NCBI GenBank assembly: GCA_008973525.1
Contig: WACJ01000402.1
Location: 1,922,001 to 1,986,000, forward strand
Direction of reading: 5' to 3'
Origin: Stenopsyche tienmushanensis
Lineage: Eukaryota; Arthropoda; Insecta; Trichoptera; Stenopsychidae
Length of the DNA: 64,000 bases
Positions within the stretch are counted from its first letter, which is position 1, and the number at the start of each line of letters is the position of its first letter. The position numbers and the translations under genes were made by a program. Shown in pieces: positions 27,686 through 38,851 of the stretch. Below the pieces are notes generated by a model that had not been told where the DNA came from, searched no databases, and was given only the letters and a program-made list of their open reading frames with translations.

Positions 27686-27858
27686 GATCTGCAGTCGGAA
27701 ATCGAAACCCACAGAGATGTCTATACGTCGCTCAATGGAACCGGACGAAAGCTTCTCAGCTCGCTATCGTCGCAGGAAGATGCTGTTATGCTGCAAAGAA
27801 GACTCGATGAGATGAACCAGAGATGGAATCATCTGAAAGCTAAGAGCATGGCCATCAG
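27686..27858 (+). CDS. Dys: Dystrophin internal exon, spectrin-repeat rod (R22-like), 173 bp
   Basis: This exon encodes part of a triple-helical spectrin repeat in dystrophin, the membrane-cytoskeleton linker that joins actin to the dystroglycan complex. Reading in phase 0 it begins DLQSEIETHRDVY and continues through QEDAVMLQRRLDEMNQRW to KSMAIR. This matches the human dystrophin stretch DLQGEIEAHTDVY...DDAVLLQRRLDNMN nearly position for position. The acceptor is a T-rich tract ending cgcag at 27681-27685. The donor is CAG|gtttgt, with GT at 27859-27860. Length 173 leaves two bases (AG), completed to an Arg codon by the A that opens the exon at 52033. The frame is also open upstream of the acceptor for about 110 bp, including an ATG at 27578, but that stretch does not resemble dystrophin. 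Identification is very secure; the exact donor is supported by phase. Confidence 0.96.
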
Positions 27859-28525
27859 GTTTGTTCTTATTTCAATAATAATTCAAAAGTTGTCTTTAAA
27901 TGCGAAATAAAATTTTCATCTAATATTGAAATAGTGAGCTTATTCAAAAGCTCTAATAATCTATATTTGAAATCAGGTTTATATTATAAATTTTGATGTA
28001 TTAGAACTCTTCATTTTTTCGGTCGATCGTCTTGAACATGGTTTAGCTTGATGCTCTGATATTGAATGATAGGTTGCTTTCGTTTTTAATAGTTATATAT
28101 GAGAGGGATTCAAACATAACCCGGATTTTTGCCGTGCAAATTTACTGGTGATAAATAAAAATATAAGTGGAGTATCTTATTTTTTTACATATTTCCGTTT
28201 ATTAAAAAAAATCCATCGGATAGGAAGCTTCTTTTTATAATTAACACATTCCCGTCGGGTTACGCATATGTGCGTCTGTTGGATACTATCGGTGAACGCG
28301 GAAGATACACTTGTGCATTTTAAATCATTTGCATTAAAAAAAAATGATCTAACGCAATAGATATTTCGATTTCTGGTAACAAATGCCTCCATACACATAG
28401 TTTAGATATAGATTTCTATAAGCTTTAAAATATTTTTTATCATACTAAAACGTGCACCAAAATTTAAAAACTTTTACTATACGACATAACTACCCTTAGC
28501 TAATACAATTTGACCTTTTTTCGGA

Positions 28526-28645
28526 CATTTAACTACTCCTAACTACTATGCTTATACGATTTTATGTATTGGCCACTTCACTAGTACTTTTTTACAGAAT
28601 AAATACTTAAATACTCTTTTAACAGTAAGCTGATACTCAGTTTAT
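28526..28645 (+). repeat. Dispersed repeat, inverted partner at 31470-31595
   Basis: This piece is inside the family 2 piggyBac-like element. It shares CGATTTTATGTATT, AAATACTTAAATACTCTTTTAACAG and the ACTACTCCTAA motif with the reverse complement of 31470-31595. Confidence 0.65.
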
Positions 28646-28799
28646 CTACTATTCATTGCTACTTTTATAAAGCATGACTTGCTTATCACTCGCTATCTCT
28701 TAAATAGTCGACCCCTCGAAGAGAGGCATTTGAAGAACTTCATTTTCCAACGTTAACAGCATTGTCTTCCCTTAACTTCTATATCGTCTTGAAATCGCC

Positions 28800-29160
28800 A
28801 AACTGAGAAGGTCCACCTAAAATGGGAAACCACTCAGTCTCGAATTTGCTCGGGTTGGACTATTTGTGCCCTATAAAACCCTTTCCTTCCTTCCCGAAGA
28901 CATCTACTCAGTCTTTACAAACCTTCCACACTCCCTATCAAGACGGTCGCGAAAGCGTTCGTCAATACGTTCATTCAGGATACCCGCTAGGTGAGCGTTA
29001 GAAATAAAACTCCTTGGTAATGCTACTTTCAATACCAAGCGAATGAGGAGGCGAATATATGATACAGACGTGATGGATGTAACCCCTTCCTGTGAATGGA
29101 TATTGAAGAGGCCCATAGGTTTGCAGTGGACTGTTTATGGCTGCACTATGATGATGATGA
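28800..29160 (+). mobile_element. RTE-like non-LTR retrotransposon 3' end, copy 1
   Basis: The 3' terminus reads GCAGTGGACTGTTTATGGCTG and ends in a short (ATG)n tail near 29148-29161. This resembles RTE-clade 3' ends (a gcagtggac...ggctgatgatgatg layout). It is heavily 5'-truncated, so only the tail and the last coding or untranslated part remain. About 250 bp align with 37363-37604. It sits inside the piggyBac-like element 28241-29315, so it is younger. Confidence 0.65.
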
Positions 29161-31469
29161 ATGTATACATATATCCATGCAGTAATATATCTTAAACATT
29201 TTCTAGATACTACCTAATAATTAAAAAATTAGAGCATTTTTTCTAATATTGCTAGTTTTTAGTCGCACGTCGGGCGAAAGACAATGCTATGCATAACCCG
29301 ACAGGAATGTGTTAATATAGAGATTTTAGACAAATTAAGATCAAAAATATGAATTTATAAAAATATTAAACGGGATAAAATATCATTTTTCGTATTTGCG
29401 AACAGGAATAGCGTTTTCAGTGTGAATTCATTATTCCAATTTGATCCACAAAACGACTCACTGGTAAAATCACTCACTTGTCACTTACCTGACTCTTGCT
29501 GTCAGCATCACAATTTTCAGAATGTCAAATATGTATTTTATGAATTTCTATCAGATTAATTCTCGCATGAAACGCTATTTTAAATTTACACTAAGCTATT
29601 TTTGGCGTTTTTATTTTACAAGGATTTTTAACTAAATGGTTAGTCGTTGGATCAGATTTTGACTTGTTCTTAAACGTCTAAAAAATATCATCATATCAAA
29701 AGCGACCTTTTAAAGCACCATTTCGTAGATTTCGTAGAGTCGTATGACGCTAACAAATTTATTTTTAATGTCACGTAGGATTTTACTGGAGAAATTCGAA
29801 ATTATCTGCAAAAAATGCCTCGACGATAATCCCAGAAAAAGTAATTGTCCGTTTCGGCGAAGCGTTTAGTATTCAACAGCAATACCAGAAAGACAAGAGC
29901 TTACTTCTCTCCGGTATTATTACGTCAAAATGACTAAATAAAGCCTTTAAGCTCGTTTTACTTGCATGTTTCCATCCCTCGCGATATTAAGGGTCATTAA
30001 GTGTCAAGTAATACGCATTTCGATGAAACCGACATTTTTATTTTTGTCAAGTAATTGAATTGCGCCGAGGACTCAGCTCGGAGCGTTCCTTCAAAAAAAA
30101 AAAAATTGCGCTTAAATCCAATTTTTAAATTGTTCCAAGCCCCGGCGAATATCTTGCAGGACCCTAAAAATAATTACGTTTCGTGTGATATGGGTATTTA
30201 TATATCCTTCATAATTACATCAAACATTTATCCCGCTCGTGTGTTGATGCTTCCGACCCAACTGGCACCTTGTTTAATTATAAAGGACATGTAAAAGCCT
30301 CTTTAAATATTAAACTTTCATCGACCATGCCATAAGTGTCCATTACGACTAATTTATCGCTTTTGAACTAACATTTTTGATGTAATTCCAAGAGCTTTCA
30401 CTCAGCATGCACGTCTGTCGTCTAGTAAGCTCGTATTTTAGTACTCGTCTGAAAGTTGCGCATTTAAAGCGATCCAAAACTGCTCTTTGGACGTATTTGC
30501 TTTACGTTTAGGGACAAATTTGTCCATCGCAAATTTGAAAGGACCCGGATTAAATAAAGACGTGACGCATTAACTATGATTCTGGACGATCGATAAGATC
30601 TTTCGCGTTTACTGTACTTCCATTTGCAAACGTTATTACACTCCTCCTAATCGCATTGGTTTTTAAATTAATGTCGTCGCTCGGGGTGCTAAAATATTGT
30701 GAGTTTCATCGTCCCGCCATAATATAATAAATGAGACATTAAATATAACTCAATTAAAATATGGGTAATCCCCGTGAAATATGAAGTTTAACAGGGAACG
30801 AGATCCACGACCTCGTTCCTCACCTTAATTATACAATCGTTTGAGGCTTCTCAATCGTTTTTTATTGCTCAAAATACAGTTTTAAACTTAACTTTATTCA
30901 AATGTAGATCCAAACCATTTTCAATAATATATCCTCCACTCTAATATTTAAGATAAATCATGAAATGTAAATAAAGCTTTTTTATACATAGCAATTATTT
31001 AAAGCATTGCTCTTTTTGCACGATCGTTTTTTGTATAAATTCTTCATAATATTTAAACAAAAAAGCCCAATTACTTTGACTAAATTTGATTCAACACAAA
31101 TACAAATGTATAAAATCTGTCGTTTTGAATTTTTGAATATAATACAAAGCCTTAGAAGTAGATGTGATATGTATGCCATTAAAAATGCAAAGAGATGTAA
31201 AGCTGTGGAAAGCTTAACAATACAAATGGTTTTCAGCTTTGATATATATATTACATATTTATTTTTATTCTCGTTTCTAACTATCTTGTAGCTTCGAATA
31301 AGTCTTCTTCTGATGCTTTCTTTGATATATTTGACGAGCGTATTTCAAGCATCCTAATTCATTAGTTTTTTTTACTAATTGTCCTCATTTATGTGATTTT
31401 TTATCCATAAATTAAGTCCATGAATATGTAATAGCAAATCTGATTTTTTAAAGCCATTTCAGGTCGATC

Positions 31470-31595
31470 ATCTCAGTAAAAGCTTTCTGTTAAAAGAGTA
31501 TTTAAGTATTTAATCTGTAAGTAATAACTAGCCAAGTGACCAATAGTTAAAATACATAAAATCGTATAAATATAGTATTTAGGAGTAGTCAAATG
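31470..31595 (-). repeat. Dispersed repeat, inverted partner of 28526-28645
   Basis: Its reverse complement aligns with 28526-28645, so it is probably a detached fragment of the same family 2 piggyBac-like element. The flanking stretches 29316-31469 and 31596-33022 hold nothing else I recognise. Confidence 0.65.
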
Positions 31596-33022
31596 TGGCT
31601 AAGCCACAAAAAATAAATATAATCGTTCTGAATTACCTAATGTGTCTTATATATTAAATTTTATAAGAGTAGCTTGTTTGAATTACAAAAAAGTTTGATA
31701 AACACTAAACCTAATATTTGAATAAACAATTATTTCAAATGGAAAAGAACAAGTAACCGTCGTAAATTCAAATAATCGTCTTCGAAGAAGTCATCACTTG
31801 CAATTTGTTATCAAATTGAATTCCTGGAATGCAATAGCTTACAGCCATGGAATCTTTATTTACATCGTATAATTGGAGAAACGCTGATTTACTGGAACGG
31901 CTTACCCGTTTATTACGCCAGATTGCCGTTTCCGTTTATGAAATACGAGCAAGTAGTTCTTGTCCGAGTGAAAATTAATCGTTAGCCATACTCCATCCGG
32001 ATTATTTCCAGCGGGGCGTTTTTATGGCGAAAATTCATTTTTCACAAAAAGCGATACTCAACCCCATCGATCGACTTTTCCACGCCGCTTTTAACAGTGG
32101 GTTGTTTATACTGCGGCCACATAATAAGTGCGCGCAACCCCCCCGACGTTCTTTCGTAAGTATACGCAAGGGCTTTAAGATAATTCTGTAGTCTGTAATT
32201 AAATCTCAAACATTTACTCAACCCGTAAAAACGATTTATGTGAGGTCTGCGTATATATTTATTTGTTTCAAACTTAAGGTATTTCGTAATTAGCGTTGTG
32301 CTGTTCGCAGTAATAATCCCGCAGCAAATTTACTTACGGAACACAATGTAATTGTTTCTCGGAGGATTTAAATCCATGACGTCTTTTGTAGCCTCCGTTT
32401 TTCTCGATGGGGGATTGTTAAACCTCTCAAAAATATTCGGACGTCGAAAGCGGGCTTTTATTGGATGTTTTGTTACCTGGGAATCCTTCTAAGAAATAAA
32501 TGGCCATAATGAAGCCGTATACCTTCTAATATTGCAAGCGCAGAATTGTTGTTTCTCTCCGGGACGATTTATCAGAGTGAAAATATATTGTGCGAGATAT
32601 TAGGCGTTACGACCGAAATTGTGCTATTAGCAAATATATTTTACAAATATGATGAATTTCCTCATATATTGCCACGGGATATGATGAAAAGTTACGACGT
32701 GGACTGATGATGCTGACTTTCCTCGCAACTGAATATTACACCCCTTATTTGTTTTAAATATATTAATATTAAACGTTTCATCCGGTTTGTTGTTATAGCC
32801 TACTTGCTCTTCTTGCTTTTATTGTTGTTCTCGAAACAATTCCTTCTTATTCCAGCACGCATTCAAAGTATGATCGATGGTAATATTCTTCAAAACACAC
32901 CGTTCATTTAATTGTATATTATAAATTCAACCCTTTATATGTTTAATGTGCGTGTACAATCTAAATGCTGTAAATTAATGTAGTATTTTTGTAGAAAGTA
33001 ATAAAATGTATATAAATAAGAC

Positions 33023-33115
33023 TTAACACGTATCGCGCCGCGTCGGGCACCGGTGACTGATGACGATTGTTACCAGTGCGCCGTGGCAGGCACCGGTGAC
33101 TGATGGCACTCGATT
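33023..33115. repeat. GC-rich direct repeats beside a TTAA
   Basis: GGCACCGGTGACTGATG occurs twice, at 33045 and 33091, about 46 bp apart, just inside TTAACACGTATCGCGCCGCG at 33023. Subterminal repeats next to TTAA suggest a piggyBac-type end. It could be the far end of the element whose other end is at 35383, but the two termini do not match, so I leave it unassigned. Confidence 0.5.
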
Positions 33116-33350
33116 TAGTAAAATAGTCTCTGTGCGCCGTCAGTTACACATTTAACAGTTTTTAATATATAATCTGATAGACATGGTGTTCCTGAACAAG
33201 CGGAACACCCGAACTTTTTTTTTTAAAAAACCATATCCAAAAAAACGGTAGGTATATTCCATGTTCTTCTTCTACGAGATTTTTATAATTAAACATATAC
33301 AATATACTAATTTAGATGAATTTATGCATATTTTATCATGTTATAAATAC

Positions 33351-33405
33351 GTTTTAGGTTAAAAAAGAGTTAAAAAAGTTTTTTAACTCTTTTTTAACCT
33401 AAAAC
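33351..33405. repeat. Perfect 27-bp inverted repeat with 1-base spacer
   Basis: Arm 33351-33377 (starting GTTTTAGGTTAAAAAAGAG) is followed by a single G and then its exact reverse complement at 33379-33405. A partial third unit (TTTTTAACTC) follows. Transcribed, it would form a nearly loopless hairpin. Confidence 0.85.
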
Positions 33406-33589
33406 TTTTTAACTCTTTTTTTTCGACACACACATTATTAGATCATGAACATTATTTAATAGTTTTATAATACAAAACAATAGAATAATAAATTTAAAAT
33501 AATATATGATTAAAAAAATAGGCTCTATGTATAAAATACTGTATAAATAAATTAAATATTTCTATGTACTATATTGAAACACGCTAAAC

Positions 33590-34890
33590 ATAGATGTTGA
33601 AAACCATTACACCCCCCACAATACGTTACAACCTGTTTGGTTTTATTCCTTGCAAATTTTCTTCCAATGTTGCAATTTAAATTATAGCACCTGATGCAGC
33701 AACGACGAACATTTCGAGATGAACCATCTTTTTTTCAAAAGTTCATGGCGCGATCGTCTTGCAATGATAGATGATGCCGTTGAAATAGATGACTCGACAA
33801 CATCACTACATGACGTTAGATAAAATACGAGTTCTTTTCTAAATTCTACAATAGTGATCTTTTCTTTTTTTACTTCTTTGAAGATAATTAAAGCATTCAC
33901 TATTGAAGTATTTAGACGCAGTTCGAAGGCCAATTTGCGATACCATTTAATCGTTTTTCGTAGAGGGTTGCAATAAGATGACATTTGATCGGATAAATCC
34001 ACTGCTGCTTTAGCTCGATTATAATCGACGATCATTTTCGGTTTGTCGATTTCCCGTCCCCGTCTATTTTTTACTGTCTCATATTTAATGTTATGTTTTG
34101 TAGAGAGCATAGGAACATCTCAGGTGTCTTTCCGTTTTAATATCGTAATACAATTTTTATTTTGTTTCGCAGCTATCTCACCATGATTAAGTTTTTGATT
34201 GGTCACCTCTTTCGGCAATTATTTTCTGCCTATTCTAATTGTACCGACAAGGTGCGTTTGCTTAGCTAATAGTTAATTAGCTAAGTCTAAACTTGTGTAC
34301 CAATTATCGGTACAAACCGTATGACCCTTCCAAAATGATGGGTTCATAAGGGTCATCACGACGTGTGATGCCATAGATCCCGACACTTGCATATTTTTTC
34401 CACAGTATACTTTATAGGCTATAAGTGTATCCAGAGCCGGTACACGGTTTGAAAATTTTCAAGCCATATCGGTGCTTTTTGGATTTCATATATTGCCGAA
34501 AAGAGATTCTTCCTCGAAAAGGTATCATGCTTTCGTCAACACAGACATATTCTTGTGGTTCATAATATTTTTTATAATTGATATTGAGATCATCGACAAT
34601 ATTGTGAATTTTTGCTAACCGATCTTCTGGGTTTGCAGTGGAATTATCCGCAAAATGTATCATTTGGAGCAAAATCATCATACTTTGTGGAAATTTCTGC
34701 CTGAAATGAATGTCTTTTCTCCAATATAAATAAATACTGTGTAGTTTGACGATCCAAATAATTAAATCAAAAAACCTCTTCATTTCCAACTTATTTGTCG
34801 GCGATCAAGAATGTGATCTGGATGATATTCGTTGAGTTATTCCTTCAATCACTTGACCAGCATATCGATTTGATTGACATTAAATGAACC
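33590..34890 (-). pseudogene. piggyBac transposase pseudogene (DDE_Tnp_1_7 family)
   Basis: These are remains of a TTAA-specific transposase. Reading on the minus strand, EMKRFFDLIIW...HSIYLYW (34789 downward) is followed by CVDESMIPFRGR with the first catalytic Asp. The second Asp appears as TDNWYTSLDLA near 34310-34270, outside the main open frames because of disruptions. The third is in VDYNRAKAAVDLSDQM (34024-33977). The C-terminus is in another frame near 33720-33590 and keeps the Cys-rich zinc-binding pattern (CCIRCYN...TYCGGCN...LCLACF). Frameshifts before and after 34110 make it non-functional. The N-terminal acidic region is absent. Confidence 0.88.
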
Positions 34891-34927
34891 TTGATCAATA
34901 TGCCAATAAGTCATGTGCAAAGAGTAA

Positions 34928-35121
34928 GGTCCGATCCACACTATGGTGCCGGTAACGGTTCGATCTCGGTCTCAGTCCCGTCAAATATTCTTATACAAAA
35001 AACGGTATTGGAACGATCCGATAGTGTGAATACTCTGATTGTTTCTTGTGTAAGAATATTTGATCGGACCGAGACCGGAGCGATATCGAACCGTCAACGG
35101 CACCATAGTGTGGATCAGGCC
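34928..35121. mobile_element. PIF/Harbinger-like MITE, 194 bp
   Basis: Ends GGTCCGATCCACACTATGGT and its near reverse complement (ACCATAGTGTGGATCAGGCC, 35102-35121) continue into long arms of about 70 bases, so the whole element folds back. It is flanked by TAA on both sides (34925-34927 and 35122-35124), the 3-bp TWA duplication typical of PIF/Harbinger. It lies in the transposase 5' region of the piggyBac element, so it is younger. Confidence 0.8.
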
Positions 35122-35383
35122 TAAGTATGACTTATACTTTGAAAGCATGATATTTTGAACCAATAATATTGGTTAGAATAAGCCCAATAGAAAATATCTC
35201 TTTATTTTGGGGGATGAACAGAAAAAAGTAAAACAATCGTTTCTATTGAATAAATAGCGAAAAAATGGAAGTATTCACTTGATTCTTACATTTAAAAAAT
35301 ACCAAAATCCTATTTGAAGTTCATAAAAACCGCCCGTAAAAAAACCGGCCACACGCAGTGGCCATAGAAGTTGTAAGGGTTAA

Positions 35384-37249
35384 CATCCTTGATTCTTGAG
35401 AATTCTAAAGCGAAAGAATGTGCGCAAAATTTTGAAATCGAAATTTAAAAATATTTAGAAGCCTTTCCATGAATAAAATTTAATGAGCGGGATGATATAA
35501 TGCAAAAACACTGTATAATTATTACGCCTGGAATACTATTAGTACACATTTATAAAAATAAGCTATCCTGTAACTCTTAACTAATTCAAACGGTACGAAA
35601 AGTTACACAAAAAGGCACGTTGGGCTGAAATCGTCCTTCATTGAACATTAACTTTCGCTGGATCGTTCTTGTTATATTCAATATTCAATCCGCTAAGTAA
35701 TTATGGTACTATGTTACGGTCATAAAATAAATATGAGACCCTCGGCTGCCCGTAATAGTTTATGTATGTGCATTGTAATTATTGACAAAACCCAAAGAAA
35801 ATAATTTATTAGGCCTCCAATTAATTTTGGGGCCCCTCACCGGCATTCTTTCATGCTTCTAAAGTATTCATGGACATTCTTTATATAGACGTCATCAAAT
35901 ATTGCGCAAGCCAAAATTGTCTTTCGCACGCAAGTGCTCATAAATGTATTACGATATCTTTGGCTTAAAAATGGTTATTCGTACCTAAATCGACTATGCG
36001 AGGTAAAAAACATCTTCATCGACTTGATTTATTGATGTTATGAAACGCGCAGCATATAAAATGTTTAAGGGTAAAGGAAATTGATATTCAATTGAAGTAA
36101 CTGGGAACATAAAAGTTCACTTACAAGACGCTTGGCGGATTTAATGCTACACGTCTCTGATATTTTACTTTGATAAAGTGCACACACGCACATATACATA
36201 TATTAATACGCGCATGCGTGCTCGCAGTATCCTTGCTATCCTATTAACATGGAGTAAACCAGTATTTTATTCCAGGATCGTCTGAATTTTTACTGTTAAT
36301 GCCGCTATGATAAGAACGAGCTCTTACGCCATGAAGCTTTATGTGCATTGTACGCATCAAAGGAATTAAATGCATTATTGCGGGAGGAGTTAAAGTTAAA
36401 TGTTAAATAAAACCGAGACTGCTGTAGAGAAATCCAAAGCAGGATGCTGCAGAGTAGAGCGGCTTTCATGAAAATGAAAAAAGTTTTATGTAATGAAGAC
36501 TGAAATATTCAGTTCAGAATGCTCGGCACTGTGTATTTTATACCATATGTTGTAACAAGTTAGATTCCAATACAAATAATCGAATCAAAGTTCATCGATA
36601 TTGACTTAAGCTTTATGCGATTTTTTATATTCTTTGACAATGTCATAAATATATCCAATTAAATACTGTTTTCATAATTTTATGCCTCGTCCTAAATCGT
36701 TTTTAGGTGATTCGTATCAGTGAAGTTAAACTTCACTAACAAACATTAAATAGATAGAAGTAGTCATAATAATCTTTTGAAATAGCCTCAAGATGTTTTT
36801 ATGAAATTTCCGGATCGTGTGTGTTTCAAAAACTTAATTACAAACGAATTCAAAGAACGTGGATTGAATGAGATAAGTTCAATTTGCGTTTTAAAGATCG
36901 GATCTCAACACAACCTTTTAAAATAAATATTCAGCCAGAGTTTAAAGGAAGCCAAAAATTATATAAAGTTTAGCGCAAGACTTTTGGAGTATCAAATAAA
37001 TTCCGCGGAAATTTCTTCCTCGCTGCTCTTTAGATATGCTTTCTTTGAATTAATACATATTTATACTATCGTATCAATGAATATATTATGTAATAAGACC
37101 GATGTACAATAAATGGAAATCTCAGATCTACAAAAATTGAGATTGATGTTCCTATTTTTTCAAGCTATTATATTAATTCGTTCGCGATGGATTCATAAAA
37201 AATGCAAAAAAAGGGTTAATTAAAATGTTGTAATTTCAAAATTAGCAAA
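35384..37249. other. Intronic sequence, nothing recognised
   Basis: No gene supported. There is a short (CA/TA)-rich microsatellite-like patch near 36180-36215. Confidence 0.5.
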
Positions 37250-37317
37250 TACACTCGGGTCTCGTATAACACGGATCTATATAACACGGTCCTTTCCTTT
37301 ACTTTCCAGTAGAATCA

Positions 37318-37604
37318 AAAAGGTCGTCTAGAGTAGTTTTCCACTGTCAAAAGAAAACTAATCAGTCTTTACAAACCTCCCACACTCCCTATCGAGACAA
37401 CGTCAGTCAAAACGTTCATAGGATACCCGTTGGGTGAGCGTTCGAAATAAAACTCGGTGGTAATGCTACCTTCAATATCGAGCGAATGAGGAGGTGAATG
37501 TATGATAAAGACGTGATGGATGTAACCCCTTCCTGTGAATGGATATTGAAGAGGCCCATAGTTCTGCAGTGGACTGTTTGTGGCTGCACTATGATGATGA
37601 TGAT
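37318..37604 (+). mobile_element. RTE-like non-LTR retrotransposon 3' end, copy 2
   Basis: It aligns with 28909-29160 for about 240 bp: CAGTCTTTACAAACC at its left, GTGATGGATGTAACCCC in the middle, and CTGCAGTGGACTG followed by (ATG)n at 37591-37604. The tail fixes its orientation as +. It is inserted in the Tigger element. Confidence 0.65.
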
Positions 37605-37857
37605 ATTCGTCTAACATTTAAAAAAGTATTAGGATACATCGATAAAGATGAAAATTTAGCACAAGCCTGGGAAAAATATCTATTCGAAGTTGTGTCGATA
37701 TTGATTCTGCATCCGTTAAAGAAATAAAATAATCCATTTTAAATTCTTGCTGGAAAAACTGTGGCCAGATGTAGTCTCTAGAGAAAATGTTTTACCATCA
37801 ATAGAAGATGAATACCCAAAGACAATTAACATTTGTGGAGAAGATTTTGATGACATG

Positions 37858-38851
37858 CAGGGAATCCAATCCCGAGCCAAAATTTCGATCCCGGGATTTC
37901 GGGATTTCATTAGACAATCCCGGGACCAGTCCCGGGATCCAGGGATTGGGATTTTCAATATTTTAATAAATTACCTTGATGAATTTGATCAAAAATTACT
38001 AATAAGTCCATTTGTTCAATATAAGAAATCACTTGAAGGCCAAAGAATTTTATTTATTTAAGAAAAGATAAAAATACAATTCAAAAATAGATAAATAAAA
38101 CACTAAAAAATTCAAATATAATTTTGAAAATATGCCCGAAGTAACATTAACATTAGACATTAGTGTTTCGTCATTTAGTCTGGATTTGATTTTGGAAGTT
38201 AGACAACTTGCTGCTGAAAATGCACGCTCAGCTTCCACACTCGTTGGAGGTATCGTCATCAGATATTTAAATGCTAGTTCGAGTTGATGATCGCGTGAGC
38301 CCTCATTTTCGTATAACACCATTAATGTGACTGATAAAATTCTTTTCTGCTGAGACACGGACTAAAACTCGCAAAATTCCCGATTCCCCGACAAATAATA
38401 TATTTCCGTCGCTGCAGATGAATACTTATATACTATAATGCTTTGATATGATTCGTAATTATATTACGAAGGAATACAAAAATTCTGAACCCCGTATCTA
38501 TTATATTTCATATCGATATCCCCATTACGAGAGTCGATGTGTAGTAAATACATCACCGGTAGGGAAAGGTTAATATAACAATGCATATATACAATAGATT
38601 AGATAGTTACTATCCTTAGGCGTCGCCTGAGCTCGCCAATTAATAGTTACGCCACTATTTCCAAGCGTCCAGATTTCGGCGGGAATGTCTCGATTTAGTA
38701 GCCTTCATCGTGCTGGTGAGATGTACGATTTCTGTTAGATAAAAATTTCAAACCCGGGATTTTCGGGATTACGTTTTCTAATCCCGGGATTCTTAAGTAC
38801 CTAAAACTGTCCGGGATCCCGGGATCTGGGATCACGGGATTGGATTCCCTA
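37858..38851 (-). mobile_element. hAT element, 994 bp, with exact 8-bp target duplication
   Basis: It starts CAGGGAATCCAATCCCG at 37858 and ends CGGGATTGGATTCCCT plus one changed base at 38851. Both sides are flanked by ATGACATG (37850-37857 and 38852-38859), the 8-bp duplication of hAT insertion. Both subterminal regions are dense in repeats of a CCCGGGAT-type motif. The minus strand holds a transposase C-terminal remnant. Confidence 0.9.
38050..38358 (-). pseudogene. hAT transposase C-terminal dimerisation-domain remnant
   Basis: The minus-strand open frame reads ELAFKYLMTIPPTSVEAERA, then FSAASCLTSKIKSRLNDETL. This is the hallmark of the hAT C-terminal dimerisation domain (Y-L-xIPxTSVxxERxFSxAG...RxRLxxxTL). 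The remaining transposase (BED finger, catalytic core) is missing, consistent with an internally deleted element about 1 kb long. The open frame starts without an ATG. Confidence 0.85.

Larger units (their letters stand above)
28241..29315. mobile_element. Non-autonomous piggyBac-like element, family 2
   Basis: Left end TTAACACATTCCCGTCGGGT (28241) and right end ACCCGACAGGAATGTGTTAA (29296-29315) are near-perfect inverted repeats including TTAA, the piggyBac target. The length is 1075 bp and no transposase is visible. An RTE-like 3' end is inserted in it. Related ends occur at 46000-46142 (right end only) and 47341-47471 (left end only). Confidence 0.85.
33590..35383 (-). mobile_element. piggyBac element with transposase remains
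   Basis: The 5' end, on the minus strand, is TTAACCCTTACAACTTC (35383 downward). The subterminal palindrome GGCCACtgcGTGTGGCC follows, and the same terminus opens the copy at 41301. The interior encodes a broken piggyBac transposase (33590-34890). Most of the transposase N-terminus is gone and a Harbinger-like MITE sits in that region. The 3' end is not certain. Confidence 0.8.
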
